A stretch of DNA of 64,000 nt from Desulfuromonadaceae bacterium. Its GTDB lineage: Bacteria; Desulfobacterota; Desulfuromonadia; Geobacterales; Pseudopelobacteraceae. The stretch is from contig JAQUIT010000016.1 of NCBI GenBank assembly GCA_028681335.1, positions 37,284-101,283 of the forward strand, given 5' to 3'. Of this stretch, positions 57,030-64,000 are shown piece by piece. Both the position numbers and the translations under genes were made by a program. A model generated the notes under the pieces. The model was given only the letters and a program-made list of their open reading frames with translations, ran no database searches and was not told the origin of the DNA. Positions within the stretch are counted from its first letter, which is position 1. Each line of letters starts with the position of its first letter.

Positions 57030-58079
57030 TCATGCTTGATCGTCTTCCAAAACCAGTGCTCCGCATGAACCATGATCATCGGAACAAAACATTAGGACCG
57101 GTGATTGCAACCATCCGCGGACAAAGCCCTGCGTGACAACGCTTGTCATCACCGTGCCGCTGGCGGCGCCGGTATCGCCGTAACAATTGGCCGGGGTCCA
57201 GAGCTGCCGCTGATCATGACGCTCTTTGAAACAGCGCATGTCGGCCATGCTCCACTCCACTGCCCGGGAATTCTCGCCGTTCAGATCCCCGAACAGGGCG
57301 CGGATCTCTTTGTCCTGAATGCCATTCAGCGCGGCATGGCAGGCGTCGGTCAGTCCACTGTTTCGGCTTGGCGAGCCTGCTGCGCGTGGTGACGATTCCT
57401 CCGCCAGTCCGAGCGCGGTGATGCGTGCCAGTAGCGGCCTGTTTGCCTGCGCTGCCAGTGCCGGGTCTTCGATGATCATGAAACCCACCGCTTCTCCGGC
57501 AATCAAACCCTGATGGCGACCGTAACTGACAGATTTAAGGCGGCCGGCCTGTTCGAACCAGTTCAGGGTTGAAGCCCTTAGTAATGAATCGAGCCCTCCA
57601 ATGATACAGAGGGTTGCCGGATGGTTTTCAATCAGCTCTGCCGCCTGTGCAATTGCGTAATGTATGGATGCGTTGCCCTGCGGGACAACCTCTAAATCTA
57701 CCGTATCTGCCCAATCTTCCAAGACCCTTTGTAATGGATACAAACAGCTTTCTTCATAGCGTGGACCAGGGCGATCTTCCGCAGCGATACCCAGGAAGAG
57801 ATGGATTTTTGAAGGCTTTGAGGCACCATCCTGGAAAAAATCACCAAGCAGCTCCTCAAGACACTTCGTCGCGATGCTGCTGAGACGCGAGGCGGTATCC
57901 TGGTTGTCATCCTCAATGTCCCTGATACGTGCCACGGTTATGGGATTGTCGTCGCCGTCCGGATATTCGTCGTATTCCGACAGGCGGGAAACACCTGCCC
58001 GGACTGCGGCTGCGGTCATGCGGCCGTCGTGCCCTACGGCGGTAATACTGTTTACTGCGGTGATCGCCAGCTCTTTCAT
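57030..58079 (-). CDS. Ketosynthase-like protein lacking catalytic residues
   Basis: A 349-residue thiolase-fold protein related to beta-ketoacyl synthases of T6SS loci: AITAVNSITAVGHDG at the start, and CIIGGLDSLL and YGDTGAASGT near the usual active-site loops. The segment expected to carry the nucleophile Cys reads GNASIHYA, and the motif normally GHTxGAAG reads GDTGAASG, so Cys and the first His appear lost. That makes it a probable non-enzymatic accessory or effector-binding protein. The ATG overlaps the previous stop (ATGA). Confidence 0.82.
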   Translation of the reverse strand: MKELAITAVNSITAVGHDGRMTAAAVRAGVSRLSEYDEYPDGDDNPITVARIRDIEDDNQDTASRLSSIATKCLEELLGDFFQDGASKPSKIHLFLGIAAEDRPGPRYEESCLYPLQRVLEDWADTVDLEVVPQGNASIHYAIAQAAELIENHPATLCIIGGLDSLLRASTLNWFEQAGRLKSVSYGRHQGLIAGEAVGFMIIEDPALAAQANRPLLARITALGLAEESSPRAAGSPSRNSGLTDACHAALNGIQDKEIRALFGDLNGENSRAVEWSMADMRCFKERHDQRQLWTPANCYGDTGAASGTVMTSVVTQGFVRGWLQSPVLMFCSDDHGSCGALVLEDDQA

Positions 58080-59320
58080 ACGCTACCAACTTCTGTCAGC
58101 TGTCTGCATCCCCGTGCCAGCACATCAAACAACGGCTGACCCGGTTGCATGATCGCCAGTTCGAGCGCAGCCGCTGATCGTTGTCTTTGGCGGCCGGTTT
58201 TCAGGACCTGCCGAAGGTTGTCTGCTGTGACCGGTTTGCCGAGGAGATAGCGGGTGCCGCCCGGGTAATTGCCTTTGTTCCTGTCCCACCAGGCGGCAAG
58301 CAATTCGACATTCGGCCAGGGGAGGTTTTCATCTTCATCCAGCGCTACGTTGTTGTCTTTGGGATCATCGCTCGGCCCTGCGGTCAAGCCTTCAGGCTGT
58401 GCGCTATTCATCTCGTCAAGTTCGTTATCGATACCGGTGATCAAGGTGAATGCCTCGCCGGCAACGCGTGCAAGCGCCGGTGTCTTCATCTGCTCGATAA
58501 GCCAGGGAACAAGTGCGGTATCACCGAGGATGCCTGCGCTGATGGTTGCAAAGCGGATGGTCTCTGGTGAATCTGCCAGCTGTTGCTGCCAGGAGAGGGC
58601 GACGGTCGGTTCCATTTGCCGCAAAGCTGTGTTCAGGGCTTTTTTACTATATGTTGATTCGGGTACCACAAAGCTTTTCAGCGTTTCAACGGCAGCAGGG
58701 ATACCAGCAAGGGACGCGGACCAGGCAGCGGCAAAACGGATCATGTCATCGCTGTCAGCCAGCAGGTTCGGCAGGTTGTAATTATCAAGTTCGCGGCTCC
58801 GGCCCAATTCACCGAAGGCACGCAAACCTCGGGCAATCAGCAGCGGATACACATCATTTAGGGCTTTGCTCAGATGTTGTCCGGGATCGTGGCGATGGAT
58901 GGCGCTTGCTGCTATGCCGATGTAGCGAACAAACGAGGATTGATCAGCCAGCAGATTTTCAATGTGCGCTGCAGACTGCTCTTGCGTCAGCCAGCCAAGG
59001 GCCGAGATAAGTGCGTTGGTACATTTGGGCTCTTTGTTGAGCGCCGCAATAATTCCTTGAATACGGGCTTGGTCACCGCTTTCAAATGCCAGAACAGCGG
59101 CGGGGAAAAAAGTTTCTGCATACTGACAATCAAGGGCAGTTTTGCAGATATCCCACCCCGCATCGCCTGCCACACGAAGGCCGTCAATGTGGGCTTCCAG
59201 GCGCTCGTCAAGCTGCGTCAGGTCACAAAGTGAGAAATGAGGCGCACCAATGGACCCGGAGCGGAGAACCCACAGGAATGCCGCTTCATCGGCAAATTGT
59301 GAAATTATGCCGTTCGTCAA
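58076..59320 (-). CDS. TIGR02270-type T6SS-associated protein
   Basis: A 414-residue protein of the TIGR02270 family, seen in T6SS loci, with helical HEAT-like repeats (HIENLLADQSSFVRYIGIAAS region and others) and no enzyme motif. It may be a scaffold or chaperone. The TTG start overlaps the DUF6484 stop (TTGA), and its stop overlaps the ketosynthase-like ATG, so the three are translationally coupled. Confidence 0.85.
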   Translation of the reverse strand: MTNGIISQFADEAAFLWVLRSGSIGAPHFSLCDLTQLDERLEAHIDGLRVAGDAGWDICKTALDCQYAETFFPAAVLAFESGDQARIQGIIAALNKEPKCTNALISALGWLTQEQSAAHIENLLADQSSFVRYIGIAASAIHRHDPGQHLSKALNDVYPLLIARGLRAFGELGRSRELDNYNLPNLLADSDDMIRFAAAWSASLAGIPAAVETLKSFVVPESTYSKKALNTALRQMEPTVALSWQQQLADSPETIRFATISAGILGDTALVPWLIEQMKTPALARVAGEAFTLITGIDNELDEMNSAQPEGLTAGPSDDPKDNNVALDEDENLPWPNVELLAAWWDRNKGNYPGGTRYLLGKPVTADNLRQVLKTGRQRQRSAAALELAIMQPGQPLFDVLARGCRQLTEVGSV

Positions 59321-59823
59321 TTGATTGATATCGAGCCGCCTCTGATTCTGTTTTCTCCCGAGGAATGGCTGAGGACATAGTCGCCCTTGATCATGACTTT
59401 ACCGGCCTTGGTGAGGGTGATGCTTGCTTTTCCGCACCGCAAAACGATCTCGTTCTCGGCATCAAATGATATCCGTTGGCCGTCTATGGTTGCTTCTTGC
59501 AGTTTCTCGTTTTCAAGAGGGGGGGCTGCCGGTTCAGCAATCTCTTCAATCAGGGAATACATGGTGTCAACAATAATGGGGTGTCCGGGGTCGTTGTTAT
59601 CAAAGGCGAGCAACACCTCCCGCCCCGCCGGGTTTTTTCTGCCAAGGAGTTTTGCCTTGGAAGAGGTCGTGGTGCGGGCGGCAATCGGCCCCAGGCTGTT
59701 GCCGGTAAAATCGACGTGGACGAGTCCGCTCTCGTTGATGCGTACAATTCTGCCAACGCGTACTCCTTCGATGGGAGCGGCTTTTTCCTCAAGTTGTAAG
59801 GTTGTAGCGTGCGTTTTTTTCAC
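59317..59823 (-). CDS. DUF6484 domain protein
   Basis: About 168 residues: an OB-fold-like core (VRVGRIVRINESGLVHVDFTG, DNNDPGHPIIVDTMYSL) and a C-terminal half with regular beta-strands (ENEIVLRCGKASITLTKAGK), resembling VgrG's needle domains. DUF6484 proteins are found beside VgrG and TIGR02270 genes. The GTG at 59823 has CCGGAG at 8 bases; a GTG six codons earlier is also in frame. It lies 31 bases after vgrG. Confidence 0.85.
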   Translation of the reverse strand: MKKTHATTLQLEEKAAPIEGVRVGRIVRINESGLVHVDFTGNSLGPIAARTTTSSKAKLLGRKNPAGREVLLAFDNNDPGHPIIVDTMYSLIEEIAEPAAPPLENEKLQEATIDGQRISFDAENEIVLRCGKASITLTKAGKVMIKGDYVLSHSSGENRIRGGSISIN

Positions 59824-59854
59824 ATCAAATCTCCGGGCCACTTCATGTTAACGC

Positions 59855-61942
59855 CTAGTTGCTGAATACCTTGCTGGCCTTGATGGTAATGCTGCTGCCG
59901 TCCATGGTGATGGTTGAGGAGCCGGCTTTAAAGGTGATCTTGGGTGCTTCGATGACGTATTCGTTTGCTTTGGAGTAATACTTTCCGCTGATGGTTTCGG
60001 TGAGATCCGCTCCGATGTTAGTTGTCCTGCTGCCGACCACGTTTTCGGCCATGGTCGCACCGACAAAGACCGCCTTGGCCAAGCCGACCTCCTCGGTCTT
60101 TGCCCCGGCTACGGTTTCGTTCATGATTCCGCCGACAGAGATTTGATACAGGCCGCCGATGGATAATTCCTTGGCCGCACCGATGGTTTCCATGGAGTTG
60201 ATCCCCACCGTTTCAGTCTGGCAGCTGCCGACGGTCAGGGTCATGTTGGCACCAATGGTTTCGGTATGATTGACTCCCACCTGAATGGACTTGTTGACGC
60301 CGATGGATTCGCTCTGGTTCATAACGACATATTTTGACCGGTCGTTGCCGACAGTCAGTGTCTCGTCATGTCCGACCCGCTGCCCCTTGTCGTTCTTGAT
60401 CAGGATGTTCCAGTCTTTTTCGCTCTGGAGGTAGACCTCTTCCGAGCCCATTTTGTCTTCAAAGCGGAGTTCGTTGAAATTTGCTGCCGTCCCTCCGGGA
60501 CTGCTCCTGGTCTTGATACCGCTTTGGGTCTTGTTGGCGGGAAGGGTGTAGTTGGGCTGTTTGGCTTCGTTGACGACGCTGCCGGTGATGATCGGATAAT
60601 CCATGTCGCCATTGATAAAGGAAACCAGCACTTCGTCGCCGACACGCGGAATAAACTGGCTACCATAACTCCCACCGTTCCAGAATTGCATTGTACGGAG
60701 CCAGCAGGAACTTTTTTCGTCCATCTTACCTTCGCGGTCAAAGTGGAATTGGACATTGACGCGGCCGTACTCGTCTGGCCAGATCTCCTCGCCTTTGGGG
60801 CCGGTGACGATGGCGGACAGGAGACCGGGGACCATGGGCTTCTCGTGGCGTTGTTCAGGTCGGTAGGTTACGGAGGAGGGAATGACCATGAAGATGTTGC
60901 GATAACCTGGAACTATATCTTTGGGCGCCAGCTCTTTAAGCACATCGGGTTGCAATCCTTTATGTGTGACTCCGAACAGGAAGTACTCCTGATTAAATTC
61001 TTGATTATTGTGCTCGGTCAGTTGAAATGTAGCGCCGGATGTTAGGCGTGCGCAGTTGCTTATGCCTCTGCCTTTTTCCTTGAGTGCTGCCATGGTCTCC
61101 ATGCGTATTTGGGCCAGATAGTCGCCTCTATCTGTTTTCCCGTAGCTTCCGGGGTAGGTATATACTTCGAATGGTTCATCCGTGTTGTTGTATTCACTCT
61201 TGAAATCAGTCTCCAGTTTCATTGACGGTGTTTTGAAGTTGTAGTTTGCATGTGTTAGCACACCTGGCCGTATTCGATCTGAATAGTCGAAGGAAGATAT
61301 GTTGATTTTGTTTGCGCTTGCTAATCCTCCGGAATTAAAAGGAATGGATGTGTCTCCCCCAATGTTCTGATAGTAAGCGTCGGTGTCACAAAAAACCAGT
61401 ACATGCTTGTCTTCGTAATGTTCGAAGAAATAGAAGATGCCTTCTTTCTCAAGCAGGCGGGAAATGAAGTGCAGATCGGTTTCGTTATACTGCACATTGA
61501 ATTTGTTGAAGATGTCCTGCTTATGCAGTCTGAATTCATAAAAATCTGAGGTGATGCCGCTTTCCTGAAGTATCTTTCCGATAATGTCCTGCAGTTTCGT
61601 GTCCTGAAATATGCGGCAGTTTTGTTTTAAGGTTAAGAGCCATAGCGATGGGACCAGTTCCGCCTCATATATATTAAACCGCCCCTTTTTTTCCCTATGC
61701 CTAAATTTGCGGACGATACCGTGAAAATAGCGGTCAGGATTGCCTGGCCCTTCAGGGTTTATGATGGTCAGTGTTCCTTCCTGGCGAATAACTTCTCCAC
61801 AAGGGATGACCTCTTCACTGACCAGAATCAAGGTTGCGCCGGACATATGAGATACGTTCTCGGACGCGTTAACTTCAAGTACTGATAAATCATATTCTAG
61901 GTCTAATAACTTAAACGTGAATAATGCGCTGTTGGCTGGCAT
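59855..61942 (-). CDS. vgrG: T6SS spike protein VgrG
   Basis: A 695-residue spike protein. The N-terminal gp27-like part has FISRLLEKEGIFYFFEH; the gp5 OB part has GPKGEEIWPDEYGRVNVQFHFDREG (in parts: EIWPDEYGRVNVQFHFDREG) and WNGGSYGSQFIPRVGDEVLVSF; the C-terminal needle has repeated VG-x-N/T-E-T blocks, then ends in a short beta tail. No fused effector domain is seen. AAGGAG precedes the ATG. Confidence 0.97.
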   Translation of the reverse strand: MPANSALFTFKLLDLEYDLSVLEVNASENVSHMSGATLILVSEEVIPCGEVIRQEGTLTIINPEGPGNPDRYFHGIVRKFRHREKKGRFNIYEAELVPSLWLLTLKQNCRIFQDTKLQDIIGKILQESGITSDFYEFRLHKQDIFNKFNVQYNETDLHFISRLLEKEGIFYFFEHYEDKHVLVFCDTDAYYQNIGGDTSIPFNSGGLASANKINISSFDYSDRIRPGVLTHANYNFKTPSMKLETDFKSEYNNTDEPFEVYTYPGSYGKTDRGDYLAQIRMETMAALKEKGRGISNCARLTSGATFQLTEHNNQEFNQEYFLFGVTHKGLQPDVLKELAPKDIVPGYRNIFMVIPSSVTYRPEQRHEKPMVPGLLSAIVTGPKGEEIWPDEYGRVNVQFHFDREGKMDEKSSCWLRTMQFWNGGSYGSQFIPRVGDEVLVSFINGDMDYPIITGSVVNEAKQPNYTLPANKTQSGIKTRSSPGGTAANFNELRFEDKMGSEEVYLQSEKDWNILIKNDKGQRVGHDETLTVGNDRSKYVVMNQSESIGVNKSIQVGVNHTETIGANMTLTVGSCQTETVGINSMETIGAAKELSIGGLYQISVGGIMNETVAGAKTEEVGLAKAVFVGATMAENVVGSRTTNIGADLTETISGKYYSKANEYVIEAPKITFKAGSSTITMDGSSITIKASKVFSN

Positions 61943-61956
61943 CGATTAACTCCTTT

Positions 61957-62421
61957 TCATTTGTTCAGGTCAAAATAAAATATCAAAGCGGCACTAATAA
62001 GGCCGAACGCTACAGATTTTAAGAGTATTTTTTTTTCTTGGGTATAGATCACCCGGTGTTTGGCAGATCGTTTTTGCCAAACAAGATATGAAAATAAAAT
62101 TAAAGACAATGTAAAAACTACTGTTAATAATACTGAAGAGTCGCCATACATTGCAGTACCAATAAGTACAAGTGGAATGAAGATTGAGAGTAACTGGATA
62201 TGCGACTGTTGTTGGGCTGTCGTAAATAGTATTTCTTCTTCAGTGGGAGGTGCCACTTCTTGTTCTGGCATCTTTTTCCGTAAAAAAAATATACAAAACA
62301 ATATTATTGCCGTTGCCAGAATTGCTATCAATATTAAAGGGTTATCAATTGCAACACCAATAATTATAATTAAAAAAAAGATTCCGCCAAGTATTGGTAT
62401 TTTTGAACGCCTTTGAGTCAT
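61957..62421 (-). CDS. Multi-span membrane protein, possible immunity protein
   Basis: A 154-residue protein with about four or five hydrophobic segments (IPILGGIFFLIIIIGVAI, PLILIAILATAIILFCIFFL, LLSIFIPLVLIGTAMY, LLTVVFTLSLILFSYLVW, and a last one). AGAGG precedes ATG 62421. It is very AT-rich relative to neighbours and lies between vgrG and a DUF4225-like protein, the order often seen for effector-immunity modules. Its role is inferred from position only. Confidence 0.65.
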   Translation of the reverse strand: MTQRRSKIPILGGIFFLIIIIGVAIDNPLILIAILATAIILFCIFFLRKKMPEQEVAPPTEEEILFTTAQQQSHIQLLSIFIPLVLIGTAMYGDSSVLLTVVFTLSLILFSYLVWQKRSAKHRVIYTQEKKILLKSVAFGLISAALIFYFDLNK

Positions 62422-62548
62422 TATCGCGCCTCTCTTGTTTTGCGATATCCGATGAATCAATTGTTGCTTTAATTCACAAAAATTGGTTGTAAAAGCTTTT
62501 CACATTCAATTTAGACTAAATAGAAACAACAAACATAATTTGGAAGCG

Positions 62549-63085
62549 CTAGTTTTTTGTTTCTGACAATACAGAACTTCCATTAAGAAATTCAGAAAAC
62601 AAGTCATTGACAATAATTGGGCCTGGAAGTAGCAACTCACTAGGGATATTTCTGTATCTTTCAAGTTGTACTCCACCAATAGCAACCTTTTCAACAACTC
62701 CAACTGGTTTAAATGCCGTATACAATCCCATTGCAAAATCAACGGTGTGAAAAGCTGCCGCACCATATTTAGTTTCGCCCAAAACAGCTTTCGATGCTTT
62801 TTCATAATTTGTTTTAGTTACATTCCAATTTCTGTTTCCGCCATAAATCACGTTGGATAAATCCCCTATTGAACCCAAATAGTTTCCAACGCCGTGGACA
62901 CCAATAGCATTAGAAGTTAGTCCTTTAGTCGAATACCAATAAACAAGTTGCGCAGATCCTGCAACGAGACCTACTTCAGCTTTAAAAGCGGCAATAGCTC
63001 TATCTCCAGCGCCACCACTTATTAAATCTTCCTTAACGGTCTGCCAAAAAAACTGGTCTCGTAAGAAAAATTTATCTTCTGGCAT
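62549..63085 (-). CDS. DUF4225-like protein, candidate T6SS effector
   Basis: A 178-residue protein whose core (about residues 30-135) resembles DUF4225: a glycine-rich hydrophobic stretch (VGLVAGSAQLVYW), HGVGNYLGSIGDLSNVIYGG, and the KYGAAAFHTVDFAMGLYTAF segment. The family is of uncertain role and occurs in Proteobacteria with toxin-like contexts. AGGAGG precedes the ATG and lies inside the 31-codon ORF. It is AT-rich. Candidate toxin with the next membrane protein as immunity partner. Confidence 0.65.
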   Translation of the reverse strand: MPEDKFFLRDQFFWQTVKEDLISGGAGDRAIAAFKAEVGLVAGSAQLVYWYSTKGLTSNAIGVHGVGNYLGSIGDLSNVIYGGNRNWNVTKTNYEKASKAVLGETKYGAAAFHTVDFAMGLYTAFKPVGVVEKVAIGGVQLERYRNIPSELLLPGPIIVNDLFSEFLNGSSVLSETKN

Positions 63086-63180
63086 TAGTTGCCTCCTTTT
63101 GATAATTCAACCTGCAAGCCAAAAGCATTACTCGCTATTCCCAGACCAGCTATACGTGTTTCTATTGTTCTGTCAGCCAT
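63085..63180 (-). CDS. 31-codon ORF coupled to the DUF4225-like gene
   Basis: Encodes MADRTIETRIAGLGIASNAF and eleven further residues, then TAATG overlaps the ATG of the DUF4225-like gene. The ribosome site for that gene (AAGGAGG) lies within this ORF, so it may act as a coupled leader peptide or be a small partner protein. No family recognised. Confidence 0.45.
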   Translation of the reverse strand: MADRTIETRIAGLGIASNAFGLQVELSKGGN

Positions 63181-63216
63181 TTGTCGTGATCTCCCGGCTC
63201 TGGTTTTTGATTCTTT

Positions 63217-64000
63217 TTACAGCACACACCGATCACCCATCCGCGCAGGCCATTCAAACTGATACCCTTTGCCGACCTCCTCAACAACAAGTCGAATAAA
63301 GCAGTTTTGCGTGACATACCCACCCAGAAACCGCTCCAGAATTGAGCTGAACAGGTACAGATCGCCCGGTCCCGAATAGTGATCACCATTAAGTTTCAAG
63401 CGGACCTCATATCCGCGAAACATCCTGCTCTTCAAGAGCCTGTCGGTTGGCAGAGCTTCAATCTCCATAATCCCGTCAATTCGTTTTTTATTTGCCTCTA
63501 CGAATGTCAGGTCCCTGCAATTGGTAAGGATAAAGAGCCGTATCATGGCGCGGAAAGTATCGACCCCGTGTAGAGACACGCTACTCAGTGAAAAACCGGA
63601 AAGAAGGCGCCATTGACGGTTCTGGTGGTTTTCCGGAAAAGTTGCGGGTGTCACAACAGTAATATTATTGGGGGTGACGGACTCGGGGGAGCCTTTGATT
63701 GCCGTACAGACATCGCCGATGTTTAGCTGCTCCGGTAGAGTCCCGTTGGTACAGGTCAGATTGATGTTGAGCTTTGTCCTGGAGGCGTTAATCTCGTTTT
63801 TGTGCGGTGGAATTGAAAGGAATGTATCAAATCCATCTCCATTGGCTGATTTGCTTCGAGAAATGTTGCAGCTGTAACTGTCTTTTGTGTGCTGGAGTAA
63901 TGGATTTTGTACGTTGTATGTGATTTTAGCTGAATGTCTTTTGGCCAGTCCTTCAACCTGATCTACTGAATATAGCTGATAATGGCTGGGCTGCTCTCCA
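63217..64000 (-). CDS. tssF: T6SS baseplate protein TssF, 3' part
   Basis: The frame is open to the window end and encodes the C-terminal 261 residues of TssF (ImpG/VasA). Landmarks are HYQLYSVDQVEGLAK, NLTCTNGTLPEQLNIGD, RQWRLLSGFSLSSVSL and a C-terminal GDLYLFSSILERFLGGYV. TssF is a baseplate subunit that forms a complex with TssE, TssG and TssK. The true start lies beyond base 64000. It is the first T6SS gene seen in transcription order. Confidence 0.93.
   Translation of the reverse strand, partial: GEQPSHYQLYSVDQVEGLAKRHSAKITYNVQNPLLQHTKDSYSCNISRSKSANGDGFDTFLSIPPHKNEINASRTKLNINLTCTNGTLPEQLNIGDVCTAIKGSPESVTPNNITVVTPATFPENHQNRQWRLLSGFSLSSVSLHGVDTFRAMIRLFILTNCRDLTFVEANKKRIDGIMEIEALPTDRLLKSRMFRGYEVRLKLNGDHYSGPGDLYLFSSILERFLGGYVTQNCFIRLVVEEVGKGYQFEWPARMGDRCVL

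Noticed and set aside
62506..62805. Minus-strand ORF overlapping the DUF4225-like gene
   Set aside because: Overlaps a better-supported gene in another frame and has no ribosome site.

Overview
The window looks like chromosomal DNA of a Geobacter-type bacterium (Desulfuromonadia/Geobacteraceae). This is inferred from gene content and protein flavour, not from a database search. Supporting signs are paired type I and type III glutamine synthetases, a citramalate synthase, a periplasmic c-type haem sensor fused to an HD-GYP domain, and housekeeping blocks such as queA-tgt-yajC-secD-secF and infC-rpmI-rplT-pheS-pheT-ihfA-merR. Composition is near 50% GC, with AT-rich islands inside the type VI secretion (T6SS) locus.

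Layout. 1-3.5 kb: the 3' part of glnA converges on glnN, with two hairpin terminators between them; glnN has a clear sigma-54 promoter. 4.2-8.2 kb: an M50 protease, an M29 aminopeptidase, two conserved hypotheticals, an HDOD protein and a small Cys/His-rich protein. 8.4-12.3 kb: nucleotide-sugar genes (rfbB, rfbD, a stand-alone phosphomannose-isomerase-type cupin, a lipoprotein, a GDP-mannose pyrophosphorylase). 12.3-15.2 kb: the biotin operon bioF-bioH-like-bioC behind a BirA-type operator. 15.2-19.6 kb, minus strand: a haem/HAMP/GAF/HD-GYP sensor, two peptide-type ABC ATPases without permeases, and an ArsR regulator. 19.8-29.4 kb: spoIID-like, queA, tgt, yajC, secD, secF, a TPR protein, recJ and a cation diffusion facilitator. 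29.4-32.1 kb, minus: mtaB and a MATE exporter. 32.2-37.6 kb: cimA, a ComEA-like protein, a 51-residue zinc ribbon, rph, rdgB and rlmD. 37.6-45.4 kb: tRNA-Val(GAC), thrS, infC (start codon ATA), rpmI, rplT, pheS, pheT, ihfA, a MerR regulator and tRNA-Pro(GGG).

45.6-64 kb is all on the minus strand. After a free-standing 42-residue membrane protein comes a T6SS locus. In transcription order it holds tssF (cut by the window end), a 31-codon ORF, a DUF4225-like protein, a multi-span membrane protein, vgrG, a DUF6484 protein, a TIGR02270 protein, a ketosynthase-like protein lacking catalytic residues, a DUF4150 PAAR-like spike, a large amidohydrolase-fold protein, two lipoproteins, an inserted REP-associated transposase with 16-bp inverted ends, a membrane protein, a DUF2169 protein and tssH/clpV. 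TssF, VgrG, the PAAR-like protein and ClpV are recognisable T6SS parts. The remaining genes are candidate effectors, immunity proteins or accessory factors and are the least explained part of the window.

The strongest leads for something undescribed are the T6SS accessory block (catalytically dead ketosynthase, amidohydrolase next to a PAAR-like spike, AT-rich DUF4225-like/membrane pair) and the haem-sensing HD-GYP protein whose gene overlaps a permease-less ABC ATPase pair.
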